From contig CALVMR010000003.1 in the NCBI GenBank assembly GCA_944346885.1, positions 1 through 64,000 on the forward strand: a stretch of DNA of 64,000 bases, written 5' to 3'. Position numbers and translations under genes: made by a program. Shown here piece by piece: positions 33,361 to 41,287 of the stretch; positions within the stretch are counted from its first letter, which is position 1, and each line of letters starts with the position of its first letter. Under the pieces are notes generated by a model, which was not told the origin of the DNA, searched no databases, and saw nothing but the letters and a program-made list of their open reading frames with translations. This DNA comes from an uncultured Clostridia bacterium (GTDB lineage: Bacteria > Bacillota > Clostridia > Christensenellales > Borkfalkiaceae).

Positions 33361-33390
33361 TTGACAAAGGCGTGCCGAAAGGGGTACAAT
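33361..33390 (+). promoter_or_regulatory. Promoter of dxs-popT
   Basis: TTGACA and TACAAT, 18-bp spacing; start predicted near 33397. This rules out the TTG at 33361 as a start codon. Confidence 0.8.
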
Positions 33391-33441
33391 GCCATCGTTG
33401 ATTTTTGCTATGGCGCGCACGCGCGGGAAAAGGAGCGGCAG

Positions 33442-35238
33442 TTGGACCTGAAAGCATACACCGAACAACAGCTGGAAGAGCTGGCGCAGCGCCTGCGCGG
33501 GCGCATCGTTGCCGCCGCAAAGGAGCACGGGGGGCATCTCTCCTCCGGGCTGGGCGCAGTGGAGATCATTCTCGCGCTGCACAGGGTGTTTGACCTTCCG
33601 CAGGATAAATTGGTGTTCGACGTGGGGCACCAGGCGTACGCGCACAAGCTGCTCACGGGCAGAAGTTTGGAAAATTTGCGCGAAAAGGGGGGCGAAAGCG
33701 GGTTTGCCGACCCTGCCGAAAGCGAATACGACCCCTTTATCGCGGGGCATAGCGGCAATTCTTTGGCGGCGGGCATCGGGCTGTGCAACGCGCGCGACCT
33801 TTCGGGCGGCGGCGGAAAGGTGATCAGCTTGATCGGCGATGCGTCTTTGGGCAGCGGGCTGGCGCTGGAAGCGGTGTTTTCCGCGGAAAAAAAGCCGCAA
33901 AACTTCGTTGTCGTGCTCAACGACAACGGCATGGCGATCGATAAAAACCGCACGGCGTACCGCGCCATTTCGCGCATGACGGCAAAAAAGCGGTACCGCA
34001 CCTTCAATTCGCGGCTGGCAAAGACGTTTAAGGAGACGGGCGCGTTCGGGCGGGTACTGCGCCGCTTCAAATACAGCCTCAAAGGCTGGCTGAACAAAAA
34101 CGACTTTTTTGACCGCTGCGGCTTCAAATACATAGGCCCCGTCAACGGGCACGATCTGCACGAGCTGGTCGAGGTGCTTTCGGATATTCAAAAATTGCAG
34201 GAGCCGGTGCTGCTGCACTGCGTTACGCAAAAGGGGAAGGGGTACGCCCCCGCCGAAGCCGACCCCGCCTATTACCACGGCGTGAACAGGGGCTTTGCCC
34301 CGCCCGTGCACACCTTTTCCGCCGCGCTCGGCGCGCTGCTGTGCGAGGAGGCGGAAAAGGACCAAACGCTCGTTGCCGTAACGGCGGCGATGAAGGAGGG
34401 CGTCGGGCTGGCGGAGTTTGCCGAAAAGTTTCCGCGGCGCTTTTTTGACGTTGGCATTTGCGAAGAATACGCCGTTACGATGGCGGCGGGCATGGCAAAG
34501 GGGGGGATGCGCCCCGTCGTTTGCCTGTACTCCACCTTTTTGCAGCGCGCGTTCGACGAGATCGTGCACGACGTGTGTCTGCAAGGGCTGCCCGTTTTGC
34601 TTTGCATCGACCGCGCCGGATTCGTCGGCGCGGACGGAAAAACGCATCAAGGGCTGTTCGACCTCGCCGCGCTGCGCGCGCTGCCGGGGATGCGCATCTT
34701 CGCGCCCAAGGACGCGGCGGAGCTGGCAGACGTGTTCCGTTACGCGCGCTCTCTCGGCTGCCCCGCCGCCATCCGCTTCCCCAACGGCGAAGCGCCGCCG
34801 CTGGGCGGCGGCGTTCCGATCGCCGATCGGCTGTGGGAAGTGCTTGCCGAGGGTTCGGGCGCCGTTGTGCTCGCCTGCGGGGCGCGCGCCGTGCGCCGCG
34901 CGCTACAAGCGCGGGAAGAGGAGGGCTGCGCGGATACGACGGTCGTCAACTGCCGCAGCGCCGCCCCGCTCGACGGCGCGCTGCTCTCTTCGCTCTCCGG
35001 GCGGCGGCTCATCACCTTTGAAGAGGGGTACGAAGCGGGCGGCTTCGGGTCGGCGGTCGCCGAGTGGTACGCCGCGCGCGGTATCCCCGTGCACCTGAAC
35101 CTTTTGGGCGCGCCTGCCAAGCTGTACGCGCACATGTCTGCGGAAGAACAGGCGGCGGAGGCGGGGCTGACCGCAGCCGATCTCGCCCGCTGCATCCGCG
35201 CCGTGCGGGAAGATACGGAGGAGAGAAATGGAAAATAA
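33442..35238 (+). CDS. dxs: 1-deoxy-D-xylulose-5-phosphate synthase
   Basis: 598 residues. Thiamine-diphosphate enzyme condensing pyruvate and glyceraldehyde-3-phosphate, the entry step of the MEP isoprenoid pathway. Motifs: FDVGHQAYAHKLLTGR, the TPP-binding GDASLGSGLALEA with downstream VVVLNDN, and the transketolase core VTAAMKEGVGL and DVGICEEYAVTMAAGMAKGG. TTG 33442 has AAAGGAG and lies correctly after the promoter. Its last 11 nt overlap the DUF368 gene, linking isoprenoid synthesis to lipid-carrier recycling. Confidence 0.95.
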   Translation: MDLKAYTEQQLEELAQRLRGRIVAAAKEHGGHLSSGLGAVEIILALHRVFDLPQDKLVFDVGHQAYAHKLLTGRSLENLREKGGESGFADPAESEYDPFIAGHSGNSLAAGIGLCNARDLSGGGGKVISLIGDASLGSGLALEAVFSAEKKPQNFVVVLNDNGMAIDKNRTAYRAISRMTAKKRYRTFNSRLAKTFKETGAFGRVLRRFKYSLKGWLNKNDFFDRCGFKYIGPVNGHDLHELVEVLSDIQKLQEPVLLHCVTQKGKGYAPAEADPAYYHGVNRGFAPPVHTFSAALGALLCEEAEKDQTLVAVTAAMKEGVGLAEFAEKFPRRFFDVGICEEYAVTMAAGMAKGGMRPVVCLYSTFLQRAFDEIVHDVCLQGLPVLLCIDRAGFVGADGKTHQGLFDLAALRALPGMRIFAPKDAAELADVFRYARSLGCPAAIRFPNGEAPPLGGGVPIADRLWEVLAEGSGAVVLACGARAVRRALQAREEEGCADTTVVNCRSAAPLDGALLSSLSGRRLITFEEGYEAGGFGSAVAEWYAARGIPVHLNLLGAPAKLYAHMSAEEQAAEAGLTAADLARCIRAVREDTEERNGK

Positions 35239-36346
35239 ACCCGAAGAGATCAAGGCGGGGCGGGAGAAGCAGGGGCAAACGCCGCCTGCCGAAGCGCAAA
35301 CGCCGCCTGCCGAAGCGCAAACGCCGCCCGCCGAAGCGCAAACGCCGCCGCAGGGGCAAACGCCGCCCGCAGAAGGGGCGGGCGTGACGGCGGTCGGGTG
35401 CGAAGACGGGGCGGTCAAAGCGGAGGCTGCCGTCGTCACGGCGGACGATTTGCGCTATCAAAACAAGCGAGAGGTGGCAAAAGGCGGCGTGCTGGGCTTT
35501 TTTATCGGGCTTGCCGTCATCGTGCCGGGGATCAGCGGCTCTACCGTTGCCATCATCTTCAAGCTCTACCGTAAACTCCTGTTCGCGCTGGGCAATCTGT
35601 TCAAGGCGTTTAAAAAATGCGCGCGCTTTCTGCTGCCCGTGCTCATCGGGCTGGCGGCGGGGTTCGTTCTCGGCTTTTTCGCCGTAGAAAAGGCATTGCA
35701 GCTGAGCACCTTTGCCGTCGTCGCCCTCTTTGCGGGGCTGATGTTCGGCGCGCTGCCCGCCGTGACCGACGAGATCAAGGGCGAAAAAAAGAGCGCGCCG
35801 CGCCTGTTGCTGCTGGGGCTGGGGTTTGCCGTGCCCGTGGCGCTCAGCCTGCTCTCCTCGCTGCTCTTTTTGGAGGAGCGGTCGCTTGCGGGGCTGAACG
35901 CGTGGCAGTATATCCTGTTTGTGGTGCTCGGCTTTGTGGTGGCGATCACGCAGATCGTGCCGGGGCTCTCCGCTTCGGCGATTCTGATGATGGCGGGCTA
36001 CTTCAAACCGCTGTTCGACGGCGTGTGGAAGGTCTTTTCCGAACCCATGCTGCTGCTCGTTTACGCCTGCCTGCTCGTCGGTTTCGTGGCGGGGCTTTTG
36101 ACCGTTTCCAAGGGGCTTGACAGGCTGCTCGCCGTTTACCGCGCCCCCTCCTTTTTCTGCATCGTCGGGCTGTCTTTGGGGTCGGTGGTCACAATGTTTT
36201 TCAACCCGGAGATCTTTGCGGAATACCAAAGCTGGGCGGCGGGCGAGCCCTTTGCCGCCGACCTCGGCGTGGGGCTGGCGCTGTTTGCCGTCGGCGTCGC
36301 CGCGTCGTGGTTCTTTGTCCGCTACGAGCGCAAAAGAAAAACCTGA
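35228..36346 (+). CDS. popT: DUF368 undecaprenyl-phosphate translocase (PopT-like)
   Basis: 372 residues. Following ~75 residues of soluble N-terminus is a polytopic membrane protein with KGGVLGFFIGLAVIVPGISG and the internal repeat ITQIVPGLSASAILMMAGYF, signature of DUF368. This family has been shown to recycle undecaprenyl phosphate across the membrane. The N-terminal part includes a heptad tandem repeat QTPPAEA, ~4 copies, not typical of the family. It overlaps dxs by 11 nt. A terminator follows at 36386. Confidence 0.88.
   Translation: MENKPEEIKAGREKQGQTPPAEAQTPPAEAQTPPAEAQTPPQGQTPPAEGAGVTAVGCEDGAVKAEAAVVTADDLRYQNKREVAKGGVLGFFIGLAVIVPGISGSTVAIIFKLYRKLLFALGNLFKAFKKCARFLLPVLIGLAAGFVLGFFAVEKALQLSTFAVVALFAGLMFGALPAVTDEIKGEKKSAPRLLLLGLGFAVPVALSLLSSLLFLEERSLAGLNAWQYILFVVLGFVVAITQIVPGLSASAILMMAGYFKPLFDGVWKVFSEPMLLLVYACLLVGFVAGLLTVSKGLDRLLAVYRAPSFFCIVGLSLGSVVTMFFNPEIFAEYQSWAAGEPFAADLGVGLALFAVGVAASWFFVRYERKRKT
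35275..35370 (+). repeat. 21-bp coding tandem repeat in popT
   Basis: About four copies of a unit encoding QTPPAEA, nearly identical at nucleotide level. This is a likely site of copy-number variation in the cytoplasmic N-terminus. Confidence 0.8.
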
Positions 36347-36385
36347 GCGCGGGCGCATGCGCTAAAAAAGAATAAAACGTCGCCG

Positions 36386-36418
36386 GTCCGCACGGAGCAT
36401 GCTCCGTGCGGACTTTTT
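36386..36418 (+). terminator. Terminator after popT
   Basis: Uninterrupted 14-bp palindrome GTCCGCACGGAGCA/TGCTCCGTGCGGAC (no unpaired centre) followed by TTTTT. Confidence 0.85.
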
Positions 36419-36483
36419 ATGCAAAAAAAGGGGAGCGAGACCGCAAAAATTTGCCCGCCGCTTGAAAAATACGGGAAATTATT

Positions 36484-36546
36484 TTACAACTTGTTACAAT
36501 TTTGTTACAAGATGCGCGAAGGATTTATACAACTTAGCGGTATACT
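36484..36546 (+). promoter_or_regulatory. Pho-box promoter of the pst operon
   Basis: Three direct TTACAA repeats at 36484, 36494 and 36505 (10-11 bp apart) are followed by TATACAACTT at 36526 and a -10 TATACT at 36541. There is no good -35. Helically phased TT-A-ACA-like repeats upstream of a -10 are the form of Firmicute PhoP boxes. An almost identical arrangement precedes the Na/Pi transporter gene. Confidence 0.75.
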
Positions 36547-36577
36547 GAAAGCACAAATTCGAAAGGAGAAAAGAAGA

Positions 36578-37444
36578 ATGAAAAAGATTTTTCTGGCGAT
36601 CGCAAGTTTGGTGCTTGCGGCAGGTATCGGTGTTGCGGCAGTCGGCTGCGCCACAGGATACGCGGTAGAAGTCAGCGGCGGCGGGTCCGGCGTCGGGCTT
36701 TCCAACACGAGGAACGGCACGTTCGATCTCGGCATGGCGTCCAAAGAAGTGAAGGGCGAGGATGCGGAGGGGCTCACCGTGTACCAGCTGTGCATCGACG
36801 GTATTGCGATCGTCGTGAACAACGAAAACGCGGTCGAAGACCTCACCACGGCGCAGATCAAAGCCATTTACCTCGGCACAACGGATAATTGGAGCGACGT
36901 AGGCGGCGCGGATGCGTCCATCAACGTCGTACACCGGGAAGACGGTTCGGGCACGCGCGATGCGTTTTTGGAAAAAGTGGGCATCGACGAAGAGACCGAA
37001 ACGATGGTGGAGGGCACAACGCTCAACAGCACCAACCTCGTCATGCAAACGGTTTCCGGCGATAAAAACGCCATCGGGTACATCTCCCTCGGTTCGCTGG
37101 ACGATTCGCTCAAAGCGGTCAAGATCGGCGGCGTGGAGGCGACCAAGACAAACGTTTTGAACAACACCTATCCCTTGCAGCGCCCGTTCAACGTGGTGTA
37201 CACCGAAAGCAGGCTTGCGGAAAACGACCTGTTGCAGGATTTCCTCACCTATTTGAAGAGCGAGGACGCGCAGGAGATCATCGAAGAAAAGGGGTATATC
37301 AGTCTCACGAGCAGAACGTACCCCGCCTATGCCGTGCCCGAAACCAAGCCCGAAACGATGGAGCTGAGCGTCGGCGGTTCGACCTCCGTGCAGCCGCTCA
37401 TGTCGCAGCTGGCATATGCGTACGAAGAGCTGCTGGCGGCATAA
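36578..37444 (+). CDS. pstS: Phosphate-binding protein PstS, circularly permuted
   Basis: 288 residues, lipoprotein signal with Cys24 (AAVGC). Mature sequence begins directly at YAVEVSGGGSGVG, which in normal PstS follows ~30 residues into the protein. The missing first strand and helix, including the phosphate-binding loop, appear instead at the C-terminus as SVGGSTSVQPLMSQLAYAYE (residues 265-283ff). The other ligand motif, REDGSGTRDAF (120-130), is in place. Total length is normal for PstS, so all elements are present in a rotated order. GAAAGGAG precedes ATG 36578. First gene of pstSCAB-phoU under a Pho-box promoter. It binds phosphate outside the membrane for PstCAB. Confidence 0.88.
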   Translation: MKKIFLAIASLVLAAGIGVAAVGCATGYAVEVSGGGSGVGLSNTRNGTFDLGMASKEVKGEDAEGLTVYQLCIDGIAIVVNNENAVEDLTTAQIKAIYLGTTDNWSDVGGADASINVVHREDGSGTRDAFLEKVGIDEETETMVEGTTLNSTNLVMQTVSGDKNAIGYISLGSLDDSLKAVKIGGVEATKTNVLNNTYPLQRPFNVVYTESRLAENDLLQDFLTYLKSEDAQEIIEEKGYISLTSRTYPAYAVPETKPETMELSVGGSTSVQPLMSQLAYAYEELLAA

Positions 37445-37514
37445 CGAACAAAACAAAATACGAGCGGATGCGGGTTGAAGTTCAGCCCGCTTTCTGCCTA
37501 TACGAGAAAAGAGT

Positions 37515-38420
37515 ATGAGACAAGCAAGCATTGCAAACAACGCGGCGGAGGCGGCGATCCCCGTTTCGCGTCGGGCGGCGGCAAGGGAGATCGGGATGAA
37601 GGTCGTCTTTGCCGTTGCGGCGGCGATCTTTATCGCGGCGGTGATCGTCATCTGCGTGTATCTGTTCATCCGCGCCGTGCCCGCCGTCGGGGAGATCGGC
37701 GTGATCGAGTTCCTCTTCGGCGGCGTTTGGGCGCCCGGCAAGGGGGCGTACGGCATCGGCACGCTCGTCGTCGGCACCATCGTCGCCACGGCGGGGGCGC
37801 TCATCGTCGGGGTGCCCGTCGGGCTTCTCGTCGCCGTGTTCATGGCGTTTTATTGCCCCAAGTGGCTGTATAAGATCTGCAAACCGCTCTTGAACATCCT
37901 TGCGGGGATCCCGTCCATCGTATACGGGTACTTCGGGTTGCAGGTCATCGTTCCGTTCGTGCGCGATACGTTCGGGGGAACGGGGTTCAGCCTGCTGACT
38001 ACGGCGTTCATCCTCGGCGTCATGATCCTGCCCACCATCATCAACATTTCGGAAACGTCGCTGCGGGCGGTGCCCAAAAGCTATTACGAGGGCGCGCTGG
38101 CGTTGGGCGCCACCAAGGAGCGCGCCATCTTCCGCACCATGTTCCCCGCGGCGGCTTCGGGCATCGTGACCGCCGTCATTTTGGGGCTGGGGCGCGCCTT
38201 CGGCGAAACGGCGGCGGTCGTGATCATCTGCGGCAACGTGGCAAAGTTCCCCACAAGTTTGCTCGATTCCATCCGCACGCTCTCCTCCAACATCGCAAAC
38301 GAGCTGGGGTACGCCGAAGGGCTGCACCGCGAAGCGCTCATCGCCTGTGCGGCGGTGCTGTTCGTGTTTATCCTCATCATCACGACCATCATCATGCTGC
38401 TGCGCAGAAAAAAGAGGTGA
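37515..38420 (+). CDS. pstC: Phosphate ABC transporter permease PstC
   Basis: 301 residues, six predicted membrane helices. ILAGIPSIVYGYFGLQVIVPF and the EAA-type loop SYYEGALALGATKERAIF contact PstB. GLGRAFGETAAVVII is the conserved PstC/PstA segment. Cytoplasmic N-terminus ~25 residues. Forms the translocation channel with PstA. It follows pstS by 70 nt and is followed by pstA with a 4-nt gap. The ribosome site is modest (AAAGAG). Confidence 0.95.
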   Translation: MRQASIANNAAEAAIPVSRRAAAREIGMKVVFAVAAAIFIAAVIVICVYLFIRAVPAVGEIGVIEFLFGGVWAPGKGAYGIGTLVVGTIVATAGALIVGVPVGLLVAVFMAFYCPKWLYKICKPLLNILAGIPSIVYGYFGLQVIVPFVRDTFGGTGFSLLTTAFILGVMILPTIINISETSLRAVPKSYYEGALALGATKERAIFRTMFPAAASGIVTAVILGLGRAFGETAAVVIICGNVAKFPTSLLDSIRTLSSNIANELGYAEGLHREALIACAAVLFVFILIITTIIMLLRRKKR

Positions 38421-38424
38421 AAGT

Positions 38425-39351
38425 ATGGCAAAAGAAATCGTATTGCGCGAAGGGGAAGTGGACGTTTCGCACATCGTTCCCATCAACAGGCAGTCTTTTG
38501 CGGATAAAGCGCGCGCCTATGCGCACAAACCCTGTTCGCTGATCGGGTTCGCGCTCGTCCTCCTCGCCACGCTTATCACGCTCGCCATGGTGCTGTGGAT
38601 TTTGGTCTATGTGTTCATGCAGGGCGTGCCGCACCTCACGGCGGATATCTTTGCCGTCCGCTGGACGCCGGAAAACATGTCGATGCTGCCCTCGCTCGTC
38701 AACACCCTCACGATCGCAGGCATATCGCTGGTCGTGGCGGGGGTCGTCGGGATTTTTGCCGCCGTCTTTATGGTGGAGTATGCCAAGTCTACGAATATCT
38801 TTGTCAAGATCGTGCGCGTGGCGGCGGAAACGCTTTCGGGCATTCCCTCCATCGTGTACGGCATTTTCGGCATGATGTTCTTTGTCGAACTGTGCGGCTG
38901 GGGAAATTCCCTGCTCGGCGGCGCGTTTACCATGGCGTTGATGATGCTGCCGCTGATCATGCGCACCACCGAAGAGGCGCTCCGCGCCGTGCCCGATTCC
39001 TTCCGCGAGGGTTCGTTTGCGCTCGGCGCGGGCAAGCTGCGCACCATTTTCCGCATCATCTTGCCCTCGGCGATGCCCGGCATCGTATCGGGGATCATCT
39101 TGGGGCTGGGCCGCGTGGTCGGGGAGACCATGGCGCTCGTGTATACGGCGGGTTCCGCCTTCAACGTGCGCTACCCCGCGTCGCCGATGAACCAAGGCTG
39201 CACGCTTACGGTGTACATGTATTCGCTGATCAACGAAGGGAATGAGTACATCGGGCAGGCGTGGGCGGTCGCCGTGGTGCTGATCGTTTTGGTCGTGCTC
39301 ATCAACGGGGTGGCGGAATTTATCGGAAACAAGCTGAAAAAGGAGTACTGA
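38425..39351 (+). CDS. pstA: Phosphate ABC transporter permease PstA
   Basis: 308 residues. AETLSGIPSIVYGIFGMMFF and the EAA loop DSFREGSFALGAGKLRTIF parallel PstC, and GLGRVVGETMALVYTAGSAF is the conserved terminal segment. Multiple membrane helices with a ~40-residue cytoplasmic lead. AGAGGTG precedes ATG 38425. It pairs with PstC as the channel for phosphate; pstB starts 3 nt after the stop. Confidence 0.95.
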   Translation: MAKEIVLREGEVDVSHIVPINRQSFADKARAYAHKPCSLIGFALVLLATLITLAMVLWILVYVFMQGVPHLTADIFAVRWTPENMSMLPSLVNTLTIAGISLVVAGVVGIFAAVFMVEYAKSTNIFVKIVRVAAETLSGIPSIVYGIFGMMFFVELCGWGNSLLGGAFTMALMMLPLIMRTTEEALRAVPDSFREGSFALGAGKLRTIFRIILPSAMPGIVSGIILGLGRVVGETMALVYTAGSAFNVRYPASPMNQGCTLTVYMYSLINEGNEYIGQAWAVAVVLIVLVVLINGVAEFIGNKLKKEY

Positions 39352-39354
39352 ACG

Positions 39355-40317
39355 GTGAAGTGGAATCTCTTTAAAAAGAAAGCGGCGGAACAGGCGGAAA
39401 GCGCCGCCGCGCCCGCCGAAAGCGCGGCGGAGGAAGCCGCCAAAGAAGCGGCAAACACCGCGAGTGCGGCGCCCGCGGAGAGCGGCGCCAAAGCAGACGA
39501 AAGCGCGCACGTCTTTCAAACGGCGCGCACGGGCGCAAGCCTTTCGGAGGGCGCGAAGGGAGAGCCTCCCGTCAAATTCAAAGTCAGCGACCTCAACCTC
39601 TATTACGGCAAGTTTTGGGCACTCAAAAACATCAACATGGAGATCCGCGAAAAGGAGATCACCGCCTTTATCGGACCCTCCGGCTGCGGAAAATCCACCT
39701 TTTTGAAGACGCTCAACCGCATGAACGACCTCATCCCCGATTGCAAGATCACGGGCGAGGTGCTCATCGACGGCGTAGACCTGTACGGAAAAGTGGATAT
39801 CAACACGCTGCGCAAACGCGTGGGCATGGTGTTCCAAAAACCCAATCCTTTCCCCATGAGCGTGTACGACAACATCGCCTACGGCCCGCGGACGCACGGC
39901 GTCCGCAAAAAGGCGAAGCTGGATGAGATCGTAGAGCGTTCGCTGCGGCAGGCGGCGATTTGGGACGAACTCAAAGACAGGCTCAAAAAGAGCGCGCTCG
40001 GTCTTTCGGGCGGGCAGCAGCAGCGCCTGTGCATCGCGCGTACGCTCGCGGTGGAGCCGGAAGTGGTGCTGATGGACGAGCCGACGTCCGCGCTGGACCC
40101 GATCTCCACGTCCAAGATCGAGGATCTGGCGCAGGATCTTAAAAAGGATTATACCATCGTCATCGTTACGCACAACATGCAGCAGGCGGCGCGCATATCG
40201 GATAAAACGGCGTTTTTCCTGCTCGGCGACCTCATCGAATACGGCGATACCGACGATGTGTTCAACCGCCCCGCAGACAAGCGTACCGAGGATTATATCA
40301 CAGGGAGGTTCGGTTGA
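39355..40317 (+). CDS. pstB: Phosphate ABC transporter ATPase PstB, with long N-terminal extension
   Basis: 320 residues; the ATPase part is standard: Walker [10 protein letters not shown], signature [16 protein letters not shown], Walker [14 protein letters not shown], and the H-loop [12 protein letters not shown]. Normal PstB is ~250-260 residues. The extra ~70 at the front are Ala/Glu-rich low complexity ([20 protein letters not shown]). AGGAG before GTG 39355 supports translation from there; no better internal start with a ribosome site was found. Energises PstCA phosphate import. Confidence 0.93.
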   Translation: MKWNLFKKKAAEQAESAAAPAESAAEEAAKEAANTASAAPAESGAKADESAHVFQTARTGASLSEGAKGEPPVKFKVSDLNLYYGKFWALKNINMEIREKEITAFIGPSGCGKSTFLKTLNRMNDLIPDCKITGEVLIDGVDLYGKVDINTLRKRVGMVFQKPNPFPMSVYDNIAYGPRTHGVRKKAKLDEIVERSLRQAAIWDELKDRLKKSALGLSGGQQQRLCIARTLAVEPEVVLMDEPTSALDPISTSKIEDLAQDLKKDYTIVIVTHNMQQAARISDKTAFFLLGDLIEYGDTDDVFNRPADKRTEDYITGRFG

Positions 40318-40318
40318 T

Positions 40319-40981
40319 ATGACCAGAAAACAATTCGACGAACAGCTCGCCGCGCTGAAAGACCTGCTCACCGAAATGGGCGATTTAAACTGCCGCGCCA
40401 TCGCCGACGCGGCGGCGGCGCTCGAACAGCAGAACACGGCGCTCGGCGGCGAGATCAAGCGCGTAGAGCGCGCCGTAGACGAAAAAGAGGCGGAAGTGGA
40501 GCGGCTGTGTTTGAAGATCATTTTAAAGCAGCAGCCCGTGGCAAGCGACCTGCTGTTCGTCACCTCCGCCATGAAGATGGTCACGGATATGGAGCGCATC
40601 GCCGACCAAGCCGTGGATATCGGCGAATTGGTCGTAAAGATGAGCCGCCTGCCCTATGCGGATATCCCGACCGAGATCTATGATATGGCAGAGCGCGTCA
40701 AAGAGATGGTCGGCACCGCGGTGGAGAGCTTCGTTTCCCGTAACGGAGAGCTTGCCAAAGAGACCTGCCGCGCCGACGACGCCGTAGACGATCTGTTCGA
40801 CGAGGTGAAGAAAAAGCTCACGCACGTCGTATACAAAGAGATCGAGGACGATGAAAACGGAGAGCAGGCGCTGGATATGCTGATGATCGCAAAGTATCTG
40901 GAAAAGATCGGCGACCACGCCACCAACATTGCCGAGTGGGTGCTGTTCATGCTCACGGGAGAACACAAAAAGCTGAATTGA
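40319..40981 (+). CDS. phoU: Phosphate signalling protein PhoU
   Basis: 220 residues, two three-helix repeats each with the metal-binding E-x3-D pattern: MERIADQAVDIGE and LEKIGDHATNIAEW. PhoU links Pst transport status to the PhoR kinase and restrains uptake when phosphate is ample. GGGAGG precedes ATG 40319, 1 nt after the pstB stop. It ends the pst operon, and an intergenic repeat element follows directly. Confidence 0.95.
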   Translation: MTRKQFDEQLAALKDLLTEMGDLNCRAIADAAAALEQQNTALGGEIKRVERAVDEKEAEVERLCLKIILKQQPVASDLLFVTSAMKMVTDMERIADQAVDIGELVVKMSRLPYADIPTEIYDMAERVKEMVGTAVESFVSRNGELAKETCRADDAVDDLFDEVKKKLTHVVYKEIEDDENGEQALDMLMIAKYLEKIGDHATNIAEWVLFMLTGEHKKLN

Positions 40982-40985
40982 ACGG

Positions 40986-41112
40986 TTCACGAAAATTTTT
41001 TCGAACCGATGAAAAAATTTTCCGTTCGCCGCGGGCGGCGCCGCTTGCGGCGAAAGCCGCTCGGCGGCGGTTTTTCTTTCGGGGAACACCGTTACGGAAG
41101 CGCCCGAAAAAC
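40986..41112 (+). repeat. Compound intergenic hairpin element, copy A
   Basis: AT-rich inverted part (TCACGAAAATTTTTTCG ... GAAAAAATTTTCCG), then GCGGCGAAAGCCGCTCGGCG at 41047, then a conserved tail ACACCGTTACGGAAGCGCCC at 41086. The same three parts in the same order lie at 43704-43848 after phoB. It may act as a terminator for pst-phoU. Confidence 0.7.
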
Positions 41113-41175
41113 GGAACGGCGGCAAAATGTATAATACAACCCGATGAAGGGTGTACTCCCGTTCCGAGAAAAATA

Positions 41176-41228
41176 TTACAATTTTATTACAAATTTTACA
41201 AGTGTATTATACAACTTTTCCGTACAAT
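41176..41228 (+). promoter_or_regulatory. Pho-box promoter of the Na/Pi transporter
   Basis: TTACAA at 41176, 41187 and 41196, then TATACAACTT at 41208 and -10 TACAAT at 41223. It shares the TATACAACTT-N5-TA-N-A-N-T arrangement with the pst promoter. Confidence 0.7.
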
Positions 41229-41287
41229 GGCAGTACAGGCATTGTTTTGCCAGAGAGAAGAATGCTATTGCCAAGGAGAAAGTTTGT

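Noticed and set aside
33361..33441. An upstream TTG start for dxs at 33361 adding 27 residues.
   Set aside because: That TTG is the -35 hexamer TTGACA of the promoter, so it precedes the transcript start. The same logic rejects 42996 for phoB and 14570 for aroK.
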